From Actinoplanes siamensis (GTDB lineage: Bacteria > Actinomycetota > Actinomycetes > Mycobacteriales > Micromonosporaceae): a stretch of 64,000 bases of DNA. Numbering within the stretch: the first letter of the stretch is position 1; every line of letters starts with the position of its first letter. The DNA lies in NCBI RefSeq assembly GCF_016862395.1, contig NZ_BOMW01000053.1, positions 1 through 64,000 on the forward strand, in the 5' to 3' direction. Shown one piece after another: positions 33,815 to 43,094 of the stretch. The notes under the pieces are model-generated. The model was not told the DNA's origin. It worked only from the letters and a program-made list of their open reading frames with translations, and did no database searches. Both the position numbers and the translations under genes were made by a program.

Positions 33815-36800
33815 CCTGCCCTGTGTGTGGCACCGTCGCCGTGCCGGGTGCCCGCTTCTGCCACCACTGCGGCTCGGCGCTGCCGGCCGCCGCGACCCTG
33901 CCGGCCGCCGAGCGCCGGATCGTCACGGTGCTCTTCGGCGACCTCTCCGACTTCACCTCCTGGTCCGAGGACCTCGACCCGGAGCGGGTCGGCGCGGTCA
34001 CCGACCGGGTGCTGGCCGCGCTGGCCGGCGCGGTGAAGACGTTCGGCGGGCACGTGGACAAGCTGACCGGCGACGGGATCATGGCCGTCTTCGGCGCCCC
34101 GGTGGCCCACGAGGACGACGCCGAGCGGGCCGTCCGCGCCGCGCTGAGCATGCAGCGTGCGGTGCGCCGGGTGCTCGACGACGAGCGCGGCGGCGGCGCC
34201 CCGCTCGGCCTGCGCGTCGGGCTGAACACCGGCGAGGTGGTCGCCGGCATGCAGGCCGGCATCGAGTACACGGTCATCGGCGACACCGTGAACACCGCGG
34301 CCCGGCTGGCCGACGCCGCGGCTGTCGGCGCGGTCTACGCCGGCGAGCGCACCAGCAACGGCACCCGGCACGTCGCCTCCTGGCGGCAGCTGCGGCCGCT
34401 GCGGCTCAAGGGCAAGCGCGAGCCGGTCCCCACCTACGAGCTGCTCGGCCTGCACGACGCCCCGGGCACCCGGTCCGGGCTGGGCGACGAGGCGCCGTTC
34501 GTGGGCCGCGAGGCCGAGCTGGGCCGGGTCTCCGGGCGGCTGGCCGAGGCGATCGACTCGGGCACGCCCCGGGTGCTGGTGATGACCGCGGAGGCCGGGA
34601 TCGGCAAGTCCCGTTTCGCCGGCGAGGTGAAACGGCTGGCCGCCGGCTACGAGGTCGGGAGCGGGCCGTACGCCGGGCACGGCGCCCGGGTGCTGCGGGT
34701 GCGCTGCCGCGCGTTCGGCGAGCGCCGCCGCTACGCGCCCCTGGCCGACCTGGTCCGCAAGTCCGCAGGCCTGCCCAAGGACGTGGTCAGCACGGTCGGG
34801 CGCACGGTCGTCGAGGAGCGGCTGCGCAAGGTCGCCCAGCGGCTCGGGGTGACCCTGGACACCGACCGGCTGCTGGTCCTGCTGGGTTACGGCGAGGCCC
34901 CGGTCAGCCCGGCGGGCCCGGGCGCGCCCGCCGACTGGCCGCCGAGCGCCAAGCGGGTGGACGCCGAGGCCATCTCGATCGCGGTCGCCGACCTGCTGAA
35001 CGCGATGGCCGCGACCACCCCGCTGATGGTGATCGTGGACGACCTGCACGACGCCACCGCCACCACGATCGACGCGCTGGGCAGCACGCTGTCCCGGCTG
35101 GAGGGCCCGGTCGTGGTGCTGCTGCTCGGCCGGCCGGAACTGGTCCGCACCGCGGGCGCGCTCACCGGGATCGCCGACGCCGAGGTGCACACCCTGCCGC
35201 CGTTGCGTGGCGCCGACGCGTCGCGGCTGCTCACGTCGTACCTCAACGGTGGGAAGCTGCCCCAGCCGGACATCGACCGGATGCTCGCCACCGCCCAGGG
35301 CAACCCGTTCTATTTGGCCGAGATGGTCACCCTGCTGATGGAGCGCGGCGCGCTGACCCCGGCGGTGGGCGCGAACGCCGCAGGCAAGTGGCAGCTCGCG
35401 GCCGGCTCGCTGGGCAGCCAGCTGCTCTCCCGCGACCTCGCGGCGGTGCTCGCGGCCCGCATCGACGCGCTGGCCGCCGAGCCGCGGGCGGTGCTGCGGG
35501 ACGCGTCGGTGGCCGGGACGACGGTGCCGGCCGGGGTGCTCGAGGCCCTGCAGGAGCGGCGCGCGCCCGGCGATCATCTCGAGCTGGCCCTCGACGAGCT
35601 GTTGCAACGGCGCATGCTGCACCGCACCCGGGGCGGTTTCCAGTTCACCACGCCGCTGATGCGCGAGGCGGCGTACGCCGGCATCGGCAAGGCAGACCTC
35701 GCCGAGCGGCACGCCTATCTGGCTACCTGGGCCGCACCGGAGACGGTCGGCCGGCACGCGGACGGGGCGACCCGGCTGAACCTGACCGACAACGAGCGGG
35801 ACGCCTTCGTGGCCACCCACGCCGAGGCCGCGATCGACCTGGCCGACGCGGTCCGGCTGCGGCCGGACGCCGCGGCCCGGGAGGTGGCCGGCCTGGCCGT
35901 CGCCGCGCTCGGCCGGATGGCCCGGCGCGCGCTGGCCAACATCGAGCCGGCCGCCGCCGTGGAGTACGCCGAGCGTGCCACCGTGCTGGCCGGCCGTGAG
36001 CTGCCGGTTCCCGACCAGCTGGTGCTGGCCCGGGCCCTGCTGCGGCTGGGCAAGGCCGAGGAGGCGCTGGCCAACGGCGAGAAGATCACCAAGAGCGCCG
36101 CCGACGATCCGGTCTGCCGGGCCGAGGCGCTGATCGTGGTGGGCCGCGCGCACGAGGCGCTCGGCGACAACGGTCGCGCGGTGGCCGCCTGGCAGGAGGC
36201 GCTGGAGGTGGCGACCGAGGCGCAGCTGCTGCCGGAGCGGGCCAACGCGATGCGCCGGCTCGGCATGGCCGACTTCCTGAACGGGCGGCTGAGCCAGGCG
36301 AGCAGCCGGTTCGCCGCGGCCTACCAGGTCACGCTGGCCGCCGGTGACCGGCACGGGCAGGCCTGGGCGCTGCAGAACCTGGCCTGGGTGACCACCACCC
36401 GCGGGGACTTCTCCGGCACCGACGCGGTGCTGGGCCGGGCCGCGCGGCTGTTCGCCGAGCTCGGCGACCCGGTCGGCCGGTCCTGGCTTCGCGGCACCAC
36501 GGCGTTCGCCCGGCTGCTGGCCGGTCGGCTGCAGGAGGCGCGCCGGCTGGCCCGGATCTTCCTGCCCTTCGGCGACCGGGTCGGCGAGGGCTGGGCGGTC
36601 GGCACGCTGCGCGTGGTCGAGGCGTACGCGGCCGCCGAGCTGGGCGATCTGGGCGCGGCCGACAGCCAGGCCCGCCGGGCCTACCGGGAGTTCCAGGAGG
36701 TCAACGACGACTGGGGCTGCGGGCTGGCGATGGTGGTGCGGGGCGCGATCGCCCGAGGGCTGGGCGAGTTCGACCACGCGGCGGACCTGCTCGGCGACGC

Positions 36801-37413
36801 GCTCTGGTTCGCCGACCGGACCGGGCACCCGCTGCTGCTCGGGATGGCCGGCACGCTGCACGGGTTCGTCGCGCTGCAACTGGGCGACCTGGCCACCGCC
36901 GAGGCGGACGCGCGCCGCGTGATGACAGCGGTGGAGCCGCACAACGCTCTGGCGCCGGCCCAGGTCGGTCCGCGGGTGCTGCTCGCCGAGGCACGGATCC
37001 GGGCCGGCGACGCGGCGACCGGGATCGGGCTGCTGGCGCCCATCGCGAGCGACACGTCGTCGCAGTCGCTGCTGTTCTCGCGGCGGCACGCGCTCGCGTC
37101 GTACTCCTCGGCGCTGCTCGCCGAGGGCCGGATCAGCGAGGCGCTGACCTGGATCGATCGGGCCCGTGAGGTGCGCGCCGAGGACGTGCGCAGCGGGGTG
37201 GTGGCGGCCATGGTCCGGGCCCGGGTGCTGGCCGCGGCGGACCGGTGCGTGGAGGCGCGCGCGGCGGCCGAGGAAGCGGTCCGGCTGGCGTACTCGACCG
37301 AGCAGGCGAGCGAGCGGATCGCCGCCGAGGAACTGCGCGACACCCTCGCGGTGGCCGGGGTGGAACCCGCTCCCGCGGAAACTGTCGCCTACGCGTCGGA
37401 CATGCCTGGATGA
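33811..37413 (+). CDS. Zinc ribbon - class III adenylate cyclase - AAA/TPR protein
   Basis: 1200 residues. The N-terminal zinc ribbon (Cys3, Cys6, Cys17, Cys20) is followed by a cyclase homology domain: metal Asp44 (FGDLSDF) and Asp88 (GDGIMAVFG), adenine-selecting Lys84 and Asp158, and transition-state Asn161 and Arg165 in GDTVNTAAR. All catalytic residues needed for ATP are present. Next comes a STAND-type ATPase (GREAELGRV, Walker A GIGKS with Lys266, Walker B VIVDD) and a long helical TPR region from about 690. No DNA-binding domain is seen. It is coupled to the MBL gene by GTGA and absent from the mycobacterial version of this locus. Confidence 0.92.
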   Translation: MTCPVCGTVAVPGARFCHHCGSALPAAATLPAAERRIVTVLFGDLSDFTSWSEDLDPERVGAVTDRVLAALAGAVKTFGGHVDKLTGDGIMAVFGAPVAHEDDAERAVRAALSMQRAVRRVLDDERGGGAPLGLRVGLNTGEVVAGMQAGIEYTVIGDTVNTAARLADAAAVGAVYAGERTSNGTRHVASWRQLRPLRLKGKREPVPTYELLGLHDAPGTRSGLGDEAPFVGREAELGRVSGRLAEAIDSGTPRVLVMTAEAGIGKSRFAGEVKRLAAGYEVGSGPYAGHGARVLRVRCRAFGERRRYAPLADLVRKSAGLPKDVVSTVGRTVVEERLRKVAQRLGVTLDTDRLLVLLGYGEAPVSPAGPGAPADWPPSAKRVDAEAISIAVADLLNAMAATTPLMVIVDDLHDATATTIDALGSTLSRLEGPVVVLLLGRPELVRTAGALTGIADAEVHTLPPLRGADASRLLTSYLNGGKLPQPDIDRMLATAQGNPFYLAEMVTLLMERGALTPAVGANAAGKWQLAAGSLGSQLLSRDLAAVLAARIDALAAEPRAVLRDASVAGTTVPAGVLEALQERRAPGDHLELALDELLQRRMLHRTRGGFQFTTPLMREAAYAGIGKADLAERHAYLATWAAPETVGRHADGATRLNLTDNERDAFVATHAEAAIDLADAVRLRPDAAAREVAGLAVAALGRMARRALANIEPAAAVEYAERATVLAGRELPVPDQLVLARALLRLGKAEEALANGEKITKSAADDPVCRAEALIVVGRAHEALGDNGRAVAAWQEALEVATEAQLLPERANAMRRLGMADFLNGRLSQASSRFAAAYQVTLAAGDRHGQAWALQNLAWVTTTRGDFSGTDAVLGRAARLFAELGDPVGRSWLRGTTAFARLLAGRLQEARRLARIFLPFGDRVGEGWAVGTLRVVEAYAAAELGDLGAADSQARRAYREFQEVNDDWGCGLAMVVRGAIARGLGEFDHAADLLGDALWFADRTGHPLLLGMAGTLHGFVALQLGDLATAEADARRVMTAVEPHNALAPAQVGPRVLLAEARIRAGDAATGIGLLAPIASDTSSQSLLFSRRHALASYSSALLAEGRISEALTWIDRAREVRAEDVRSGVVAAMVRARVLAAADRCVEARAAAEEAVRLAYSTEQASERIAAEELRDTLAVAGVEPAPAETVAYASDMPG

Positions 37414-37431
37414 TCGTCCCGTCGGCTGGCG

Positions 37432-37437
37432 TATTTT
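37432..37437 (+). promoter_or_regulatory. Leaderless -10 element (TATTTT)
   Basis: It ends seven bases before GTG 37445 of the kinase gene, which lets it be expressed apart from the cyclase. Confidence 0.55.
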
Positions 37438-37444
37438 CTAAGCC

Positions 37445-38419
37445 GTGACGGAGACACCGCCTGGCGCCCTGCCCGTGCCCTATGTCCCGGGCATGTCCGG
37501 CTTGTCGGTCATGGCCCGAGGTGGTTATGCCACCGTTTACCGGGCGACCCAGGATTCCGTCGGGCGTGAAGTCGCCATCAAGATGGAAAACCGCACTCTG
37601 GACAACGCGCGGGACCAGGCGCGGTTCCTGCGCGAGGCGCGGGCCGCCGGGCGGATGTCGTCGCACCCGCACGTGGTGGACCTGTTCGACGTGGGGGTCA
37701 CCGTCGATCAGCACCCGTACTTGATCATGGAGCTCTGCGACGGGTCGTACCTGGACCGGATGCGGGTCAAGCCGCTCAGCCCGGCCGAGGCGCGGGACGT
37801 CGGCGTGAAGATCGCCGACGCGCTGGTGCACACCCACGCCAACGGCGTGCTGCACCGCGACGTGAAGCCGGCCAACATCCTGTACTCGCAGTTCAACGCG
37901 GCGGTCCTGGCCGATTTCGGACTGGCCGTGCTGGGCGAGATGCGTGACTCGTCGGTGACCCTGGAGGTGCTGACCCCGGCCTACGCGCCGCCCGAGATGT
38001 TCCGCCACGAGCAGCCGTCCGGCGCGGCCGACGTGTACTCGCTCTGCGCCACGCTCTACGCGGTGATGAGCGGGCGCCCGCCGCGTTGGGAGTCCGATCG
38101 CAGTCCGAGTCTGATCACCCTGATGGACCTGTTCCTGCGGCCCATCCCGGAGCTGCCCGGCGTGCCCCGCGCCCTCACCGACATCCTGCGGCGCGGCATG
38201 CACAACGATCCGCGCGGCCGGCCGTCGGCGCAGGAGCTGCTCCAGGAGCTGAATAGCCTGCAGCTGGACCCGGGCGGGCCGCCGCCGGCGGTCTACCGCT
38301 CGACGGCGAACTACCTGCCGCCGCCGCGTCCCCGGCCGCCGTCGACGCCGACTCTCGACGAGACGCCGACGGTCAACACCGACCGCAAGGGTTTCTTCGC
38401 CAAGTGGTTCAGCCGGTGA
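37445..38419 (+). CDS. Cytosolic Ser/Thr protein kinase
   Basis: 324 residues with a Hanks-type kinase domain (about 15-280): glycine loop ARGGYATVYRA, ATP-anchoring Lys46 in VAIK, catalytic HRDVKPANI (Asp139), DFG (Asp157) and the APE motif as APPEM. An activation loop lies between. A proline-rich C-terminus (residues 280-315) ends in KGFFAKWFSR, an amphipathic tail that might touch the membrane; there is no TM helix or PASTA sensor. It lies 31 bases after the cyclase gene. Its substrate is unknown; the cyclase or Crp are natural candidates by position. Confidence 0.92.
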   Translation: MTETPPGALPVPYVPGMSGLSVMARGGYATVYRATQDSVGREVAIKMENRTLDNARDQARFLREARAAGRMSSHPHVVDLFDVGVTVDQHPYLIMELCDGSYLDRMRVKPLSPAEARDVGVKIADALVHTHANGVLHRDVKPANILYSQFNAAVLADFGLAVLGEMRDSSVTLEVLTPAYAPPEMFRHEQPSGAADVYSLCATLYAVMSGRPPRWESDRSPSLITLMDLFLRPIPELPGVPRALTDILRRGMHNDPRGRPSAQELLQELNSLQLDPGGPPPAVYRSTANYLPPPRPRPPSTPTLDETPTVNTDRKGFFAKWFSR

Positions 38420-38583
38420 GTCGGTCCGTCCCCCTCTCAACTGCTCCTCAGGGGTGTGTCAAGCGGAGCGAGACAGCCTGAGGAGCAACCGGCGCCGGAG
38501 GCGCGTCAGGGCCGGGAGCACCGGCCCCGCCGCGCCGCCGACTGCCCGGGACCGTGCTCACGACGTACCGGACAATCGCCTCT

Positions 38584-40587
38584 TCATTCCGGGTCCAGCA
38601 CCGCGAGCAACTCGCCGGTGTCGACCTCGGCTCCGGGATGGACCGGAAGCGACGCGACGACCCCGGCCGACGGCGCGTGCACCGGGTGTTCCAGCTTCAT
38701 CGCCTCCAGCGTGAGCAGCAGCTCCCCGGCCCGGACCCGCTGGCCCGGCACCACCAGGACCCGCCGGACGGCGCCCGGCAGCGGAGCGATCAGCGAACTC
38801 TCCGCGGCCTCCGGAGCCGGCAGCGGGAAGCGGGAGATCTCCCGCAGCGTGACCGAGCCCTCCGGACTGTCCACGTACGAGACGTCGCCGACCCGGTGCA
38901 CCAGCACCGCCAGCCGGATGCCCTGGACGTCGAGCACCACCCGGTCGCGGCTCGCCGAGACCACCATGATCGGTGGGTGTTCGTCCACCGGGGCCTGCCC
39001 GAGGCCGGCCAGGTCCAGCTCCTCCGGGTCGACCGAGCGGACCCACCAGCCGGCGAGCTCGCCGTGCCGGTTCATCCGGTAGCCCACCTCGACCGGGCCG
39101 GTCGGGCCGTCGTAGACCGCTGTCTGCGAGCCGGAGGGCACGTTGCGCCAGCCGGACGGCAGCGTGCTCAGCACCGGCGCGCTCGCCCGGCGGTCGGCGG
39201 CCCCGGCCAGCGCGGACGCCAGGCAGGAGAGCCGGACCGCGTCCACCGAGGAGAGCAGGGGCGCGAACACCTCGGGATGCCGGTCCAGGAAACCGGTGTC
39301 GATGTCGCCGGCCCGGAACGAGTGGTGCCGCAGCGTGCGGACCAGCAGGTCGCGGTTGGTGACCACGCCGTGCAGCTGCGCCCGGGCCAGCGCGGACGCC
39401 AGCATCCGGGCGGCCTCCTGCCGGGACGGCGCCCAGGCGACCAGCTTGGCCAGCATCGGGTCGTGGTGCGGGCCGGTCACCGAGCCGTCCGCGACGCCGG
39501 AGTCGAGGCGCAGGCCGGGCTGGGGCAGCGGGCGGAACGAGCCCGCCACGTCGGGCACCGCGAACCGGTGCAGGGTGCCGGCGCTGGGCAGCCAGGCGTA
39601 CGCCGGATCCTCCGCGCAGATACGCACCTCGATGGCGTGCCCGCGGATCGGCGGCGGGCCCGGCATCGGCAGGCTGCCCCCCTCGGCCACCAGCAGTTGC
39701 AGCCGGACCAGGTCGTACCCGGAGGTGCACTCGGTGACCGCGTGGTCGGTCTGCAGCGTCGGCGTGAGCTCCAGGAACCAGAAGTCGCCGTCGGAGTCGA
39801 GCAGGAACTCGACAGCGCCGGCGCCGACGAAGCCGAGCGCCCGGACCGCGACGATGGCCGCCCGGCACAGGTCCTCGCGCAGGGCCACGTCGACGGCCGG
39901 CGACGGGGTCTCCTCGACGATCTTCTGGTAGCGCCGCTGCACCGAGCACTCACGCTCGCCGAACGGCACCACCGCGCCCATCGCGTCGGCCAGGATCGGC
40001 ACCTCGATGTGCCGGACGTTCGGCACGTACGGCTCGCAGAAGACGTCGCCGTCCACCTCGCGCCGGGCCGACGCCACCGCCTCGGCCAGCGTCGCGGCGT
40101 CCCGGACCACCCGCATGCCGGTGCCGCCGACGCCGGCGTCCGGTTTGATCAGCACCGGGAATCCGGGCACCGTGGCCGGGTCGGTGAAGGTCGGCAGCAC
40201 CGGCACCTTCGCCTCGGCCACCAGCTTCTTCGTCTCGGTCTTGCGGTGCAGGGTGCGCAGCGTCGCGGCGGGCGGCCCGACCCAGATCATCCCGGCGTCG
40301 GTGACCGCGGCGGCGAAGTCCGGGTCCTCGGCGAGCACCCCGTTGCCCGGGTGCACCGCGTTGGCGCCGGACCGCTTGGCGGCCGCGATCAGCGCGTGCT
40401 GCTCCAGATACGTCGTGGCCGGGGTGCTGCCCTCCAGGTGGACGGCGTAGTCCGCCTCGTTGACGTGCGGGGCGTCGGTGTCGACGTCCGAGTAGACGGC
40501 GACGGTCTCGATGCCGACCAGACGGCAGGTGGCGAACACCCGGCGGGCGATCTCACCACGGTCGGCCACCAAGAGTCGTCGGATCAC
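38584..40587 (-). CDS. Divergent acyl-CoA carboxylase alpha subunit (biotin carboxylase + biotin carrier)
   Basis: 667 residues: biotin carboxylase domain (1-450), middle region, and biotinyl domain with Lys631 in EAMKLEH, 36 residues from the end as usual. The architecture is that of actinobacterial AccA/PccA alpha chains. However, usually invariant active-site positions are changed: GYG to GNG (81-83), the ATP glycine loop reads KPDAGVGGTG (148-157), QRRH to QRRY (220), and the catalytic ExNxRxQxE stretch reads ELTPTLQTD (273-281), losing Asn, Arg and Glu. The ORF is intact. It may be inactive, regulatory, or use altered chemistry. GTG 40587 has AAAGG upstream. It lies 11 bases after the beta subunit. 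Confidence 0.85.
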   Translation of the reverse strand: MIRRLLVADRGEIARRVFATCRLVGIETVAVYSDVDTDAPHVNEADYAVHLEGSTPATTYLEQHALIAAAKRSGANAVHPGNGVLAEDPDFAAAVTDAGMIWVGPPAATLRTLHRKTETKKLVAEAKVPVLPTFTDPATVPGFPVLIKPDAGVGGTGMRVVRDAATLAEAVASARREVDGDVFCEPYVPNVRHIEVPILADAMGAVVPFGERECSVQRRYQKIVEETPSPAVDVALREDLCRAAIVAVRALGFVGAGAVEFLLDSDGDFWFLELTPTLQTDHAVTECTSGYDLVRLQLLVAEGGSLPMPGPPPIRGHAIEVRICAEDPAYAWLPSAGTLHRFAVPDVAGSFRPLPQPGLRLDSGVADGSVTGPHHDPMLAKLVAWAPSRQEAARMLASALARAQLHGVVTNRDLLVRTLRHHSFRAGDIDTGFLDRHPEVFAPLLSSVDAVRLSCLASALAGAADRRASAPVLSTLPSGWRNVPSGSQTAVYDGPTGPVEVGYRMNRHGELAGWWVRSVDPEELDLAGLGQAPVDEHPPIMVVSASRDRVVLDVQGIRLAVLVHRVGDVSYVDSPEGSVTLREISRFPLPAPEAAESSLIAPLPGAVRRVLVVPGQRVRAGELLLTLEAMKLEHPVHAPSAGVVASLPVHPGAEVDTGELLAVLDPE

Positions 40588-40598
40588 GGGTCTACCTT

Positions 40599-41999
40599 TC
40601 AAGGTCGGAACACGCCGACGTGCTCGGCACCAGCCACGGCGGCGCTGTGCACTGCGGAGAGGCAGAGGCCGAGCACCGTACGGGTGTCGCGGGGGTCGAT
40701 GACGCCGTCGTCGGCCGCGGCGGGCTCCGCCGGGGGACGCGGCCAGCTGAACTGGAAGCGGGGCTGGTCGGCGTGGGCCGGTGTGCCACCGGACTCCGGG
40801 CCGATGGTGAGGACCAGGTGCGGGACGGTGGACTTGGCCACCGCGTGGACCAGGGGGGCGTCGTGCCGTACGTCGTCGTCGCTCTTCGTCTCGTTCCGGG
40901 GTCGGGTCTCGGTGTGGTGTCTGGTCTCGCTGTGGTGCTTCAGGAAGATCACCGGGGTGGTTGTCGCGTTGGCCAGCTGCAGGAAGTGCACGGCCTTGCG
41001 GGACTCGGCCGGGGACAGCCAGATGCCCGGACTGGCCAGCACCCCGACCGGATAGCCGTGCAGCTCGCCCCAGCCGGCCACCAGCACGCTGCCCTGGCCC
41101 GGCTTGAACTCGTCGAAGTCGGAGTCGTCCAGGATCCGAGCCAGCACCTCGCGCGGGTCGAAGCGGGCCGGCTCCATGGCGGCCAGGGTGAGCAGCGCCT
41201 CGGTGTCGTAACGCGGCTCCCGCGGGCTGGTGGTGCGCGGCGGCGGGCCCTGTTTGCGCCAGTTGAGGCGGCGCACGCACTGGCGGGCCAGGCGCAGGCC
41301 GTCCCGTTCGTCCTCGGCCAGCTGGTCGGCGGGGCCGGGCGGCCCGGCCGGCACCACCGGGGTGGCGCGCACCTCGACGCCGGTGCGCTGCGGGTGGATG
41401 GTGAGCACTTTGGCATGACCGCGTACCACGATCGTGTAGTCCGAGAGCGCCGGCAGGTAGGCCGCGTCCCCGCTGGTGGCGCCGAAGACCACGCAGACGG
41501 TCGGCACCCGGTGCGAGGTGAGCCGGCTCAGCTCGCGGGCGATGCTCCCGGCCGGGGCGGCCTCACCGGCCGATTCGACCAGGTTGACCAGCGGCAACCG
41601 GTTCTCCGAGGCGATCCGGGCGGCCCGGCGGATCTTCTCGGCGGTGTACGGGTTGACCGCGCCCCCGTTCACTGTCGGGTCGTTGGCGATCACCACACAC
41701 TCGACGCCCTCGACCGCGCCGATGCCGGTGACCACGCTGGCGCCGACCGGGAACTCGGAGCGCCAGGCGGCCACCGCGGACAGCTCCAGGAACGGGCTGT
41801 CCTGGTCGAGCAGCATCTCGATGCGCTCCCGGGGCAGCAGCTTGCCGCGCGCGTGATGCCGGGTCACCCACTTCTCGCCGCCGCCGGCGCGGGCCTCGTC
41901 GAGGGCGCTCTCCAGGGCGGCCAGCCACTGCAGGGTGATACCGCGACCCTCCAGGTATGCGGGGTCGCGCGGGTCCAGCGAGGTGCCGAGCAGGGTCAC
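40599..41999 (-). CDS. Divergent acyl-CoA carboxylase beta subunit (carboxyltransferase)
   Basis: 466 residues, shorter than the usual 520-540. The N-terminal half is recognisable (HHARGKLLPRERIEMLLD, NDPTVNGGAVNPYTAEKI, ESAGE) and the end VIDPRDTRTVLGLCLSA is a family hallmark. The oxyanion and acyl-CoA motifs are eroded: the usual GGAY reads DAAY (178-181), the following VFLGGPPLV block is missing, the second-half ITGFMVG region is replaced by a His/Thr/Arg-rich stretch (355-376), and GSFGAGNYGM becomes GPESGGTPAHA. The ORF is uninterrupted, and its GTG 41999 lacks a clear ribosome site. It is co-transcribed with the alpha subunit; both have degraded catalytic motifs. Confidence 0.82.
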   Translation of the reverse strand: MTLLGTSLDPRDPAYLEGRGITLQWLAALESALDEARAGGGEKWVTRHHARGKLLPRERIEMLLDQDSPFLELSAVAAWRSEFPVGASVVTGIGAVEGVECVVIANDPTVNGGAVNPYTAEKIRRAARIASENRLPLVNLVESAGEAAPAGSIARELSRLTSHRVPTVCVVFGATSGDAAYLPALSDYTIVVRGHAKVLTIHPQRTGVEVRATPVVPAGPPGPADQLAEDERDGLRLARQCVRRLNWRKQGPPPRTTSPREPRYDTEALLTLAAMEPARFDPREVLARILDDSDFDEFKPGQGSVLVAGWGELHGYPVGVLASPGIWLSPAESRKAVHFLQLANATTTPVIFLKHHSETRHHTETRPRNETKSDDDVRHDAPLVHAVAKSTVPHLVLTIGPESGGTPAHADQPRFQFSWPRPPAEPAAADDGVIDPRDTRTVLGLCLSAVHSAAVAGAEHVGVFRP

Positions 42000-42162
42000 G
42001 ACGACACCCCGTCACCCGCTACGCGCCTACCTGCGTCCAATGCCGCGCCCTTCCCTGTCACACCGGTGCCTCTCGGCCACCTCCGTAACGAGTGGCCGTG
42101 CGGGCGCGACACGGATCAGGGCTTCGGGGCCCGGTCACCGGGAAGAGTGGATCAAGCACGTT

Positions 42163-42192
42163 TGAGGGGCTGCCCTGCTGGACAGCCCCTAT
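42163..42192 (-). terminator. Terminator of crp
   Basis: Stem AGGGGCTG(TCC) with (GGG)CAGCCCCT: 42165-42175 pairs with 42180-42190 with one wobble, closing on a 4-base loop. It is 20 bases past the crp stop on the minus strand. Confidence 0.75.
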
Positions 42193-42211
42193 GACGTGAT
42201 GCCGTGGAAGA

Positions 42212-42889
42212 TCAGACGCGAGCGCGCCGGGCGAGCCGCTCGGGATCGAGGATGATGACGCTCTTGCCGTCCAGCCGCAGCCATGCGCGGGAGGCGAAGT
42301 CGGCGAGCGCCTTGTTCACCGTCTCGCGGGACGCGCCGACCAGCTGAGCCAGCTCCTCCTGGGTGAGGTCGTGCGTGACGCGCAGCACACCACCGTCCCG
42401 GGTGCCGAAGCGGCCGGCCATCTGCAGCAGGTTCTTCGCGACCCGGCCGGGCACGTCCGTGAAGATCAGGTCGGCCAGCGCGTCGTTCGTCCGGCGCAGC
42501 CTGCGGGCCAGCACCCGGAGCAGCTGCTCGGCGATCTCCGGCCGGTTGTTCAGCCACGGGCGCAACGACGACTTCTTCAGCCGGGCCAGCCGGGTGTCGG
42601 TCACCGCGGTCGCGGTCGCCGTCCGCGGGCCGGGGTCGAAGAGGGAGAGCTCGCCCAGCATGTCGGACGGACCCATGATGGAGACGAGGTTCTGCCGTCC
42701 GTCCGCCGCGCGGCGGCCGAGCTTGATCTTCCCGGAGAGAACGATATACAGGCTGTCGCCGGCCTCGCCCTCGTTGAAGACCACGTCGCCCTTACGGACT
42801 TCGATCGTGTCCATCTCCTTGGCGAGCGCCTCGGCGGCTTCCGGGTCAACGCCCTGGAAGATTCCGCTGCGCGCCAGTACCTCATCCAT
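42212..42889 (-). CDS. crp: cAMP receptor protein Crp
   Basis: 225 residues, the same size as mycobacterial Rv3676 and Streptomyces Crp. The N-terminal cyclic-nucleotide domain has the phosphate cassette [17 protein letters not shown] (Glu and Arg that bind cAMP). The C-terminal winged helix has [21 protein letters not shown] as the recognition unit. It binds cAMP and regulates many genes, including in Streptomyces antibiotic clusters. ATG 42889 follows GGAGGTG; a -10 (TAGACT, 42933-42928) gives a leader of about 35 bases. The predicted adenylate cyclase 5 kb away could supply its ligand. Confidence 0.96.
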   Translation of the reverse strand: MDEVLARSGIFQGVDPEAAEALAKEMDTIEVRKGDVVFNEGEAGDSLYIVLSGKIKLGRRAADGRQNLVSIMGPSDMLGELSLFDPGPRTATATAVTDTRLARLKKSSLRPWLNNRPEIAEQLLRVLARRLRRTNDALADLIFTDVPGRVAKNLLQMAGRFGTRDGGVLRVTHDLTQEELAQLVGASRETVNKALADFASRAWLRLDGKSVIILDPERLARRARV

Positions 42890-42927
42890 CGCCGCACCTC
42901 CGAAACGCGCAACGTCTGCGCTCGATC

Positions 42928-42933
42928 AGTCTA
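42928..42933 (-). promoter_or_regulatory. Candidate -10 element (TAGACT) of crp
   Basis: The minus-strand hexamer fits TANNNT and gives a transcript whose GGAGGTG site is correctly placed for ATG 42889. Confidence 0.45.
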
Positions 42934-43094
42934 GGCGCACGCGGGCGGGAAACGGGCGGCCACCCCTTGATCCAGATACTGGACGGTAACCACATCTGCC
43001 GGGACCGGCGGTGACAATTCGACGGTACGGGCATATCGGGACGGCACTTTCGTCTGTCGCTCCCGCATGCCAGCCGAAGGTATCGTCCCGGTCG

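Noticed and set aside
33700-37089. 1129-codon minus-strand ORF opposite the cyclase gene
   Set aside because: Arg/Gly/Gln-rich shadow; the plus-strand gene has complete catalytic motifs.
38554-41055. 833-codon plus-strand ORF opposite the carboxylase genes
   Set aside because: Composition of a shadow ORF (Arg/Gly/Gln/His-rich) and no motif.
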